NCBI GenBank assembly: GCA_014380825.1
Contig: JACMJD010000008.1
Span: forward strand, 1-5,814
DNA from: Phycisphaerae bacterium
GTDB taxonomy: Bacteria > Planctomycetota > Phycisphaerae > Tepidisphaerales > Tepidisphaeraceae
Direction: 5' to 3'
Length of the DNA: 5,814 nucleotides
Below, in pieces: positions 5,579 to 5,814 of this stretch. Numbering within the stretch: the first letter of the stretch is position 1; every line of letters starts with the position of its first letter. The translations under genes were made by a program, and so were the position numbers. The notes under the pieces were generated by a model. That model was not told the DNA's origin and did not search any database. It was given only the letters and a program-made list of their open reading frames with translations.

Positions 5579-5814
5579 ATGGCAATCAACGTTGCGGAAA
5601 TCACCAGTGTTCTGAAGCGCGAGATCGCGGGCTTCGAGCAGCAGGTTTCGGTCAGCCAGGTCGGAACCGTCATCGAAGTCGGCGACGGCATCGCCCGCAT
5701 CTATGGCCTGAAAGAGGCGATGGCCGGCGAGCTGCTGGAATTTGAAAACGGCACGATGGGTCAGGTCTTCAACCTGGAAGAAGACTCGATCGGCGCCGTC
5801 ATCTTCGGCAACTA
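5579..5814 (+). CDS. atpA: F1Fo ATP synthase subunit alpha, N-terminal fragment (cut by window)
   Basis: The first 78 residues of alpha, the non-catalytic nucleotide-binding subunit of the F1 hexamer. Residues 1-25 form the N-terminal helix that binds delta (ITSVLKREIAGFEQ). Residues 28-78 are the start of the beta-barrel domain, with the family pattern VGTVIEVGDGIARIYGL (28-44) and later NLEEDSIGAVIFG. The Walker A motif and the rest lie beyond the right edge. GGAG sits 6 bases before the ATG. The frame is open to the window end with no sign of damage. Confidence 0.97.
   Translation, partial: MAINVAEITSVLKREIAGFEQQVSVSQVGTVIEVGDGIARIYGLKEAMAGELLEFENGTMGQVFNLEEDSIGAVIFGN

Overview
The window holds the front part of an F1Fo ATP synthase operon on the + strand. 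A divergently transcribed, incomplete membrane glycosyltransferase-like gene fills the left 1.6 kb on the - strand. The DNA is GC-rich and bacterial. The gene order (atpZ, a 4-TM protein, atpB, atpE, atpF, atpH, atpA) is a standard bacterial order with an AtpZ-type first gene. The 4-TM protein in the AtpI slot, an enlarged subunit a, a subunit b with a signal-peptide-like N-terminus and the mostly weak Shine-Dalgarno sites suggest a member of the Planctomycetota or a related PVC lineage, possibly Phycisphaerae. That placement is inference from gene content and style, not a database match.

Layout. Positions 1-1607 (-): 3'-truncated GT-C/GT39-like multi-pass membrane protein. Positions 1608-1817: divergent intergenic region with a candidate sigma70 promoter and, just downstream of it, a perfect 9-2-9 palindrome. 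Positions 1818-2449: atpZ and a 4-TM AtpI-like protein, overlapping by one base. Positions 2485-3624: atpB with a cytoplasmic histidine-rich insertion. Positions 3755-4039: atpE, which has the best ribosome binding site in the window. Positions 4058-4094: strong GAAA-tetraloop hairpin followed by a short T-rich stretch. Positions 4109-4819: atpF. Positions 4826-4905: first heptamer palindrome. Positions 4912-5475: atpH. Positions 5482-5567: second heptamer palindrome. Positions 5579-5814: start of atpA, cut by the window edge.

The genes work together as one machine. AtpZ and the 4-TM protein probably assist Fo assembly or ion supply. Subunit a (atpB) and the c-ring (atpE) form the proton turbine, b (atpF) and delta (atpH) form the stator, and alpha (atpA) is part of the catalytic head. 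Gamma, beta and epsilon presumably follow beyond the right edge.

The most unusual structure is in the spacers. The atpF-atpH and atpH-atpA gaps are each almost entirely filled by a long imperfect inverted repeat. In both, each arm is about four tandem 7-bp units, but the heptamer differs (GAGGTTA type and TTGCTAG type). Same architecture with different sequence suggests a repeat class or RNA-structure device rather than chance. I see no CRISPR array, tRNA, rRNA, transposase or defence system.
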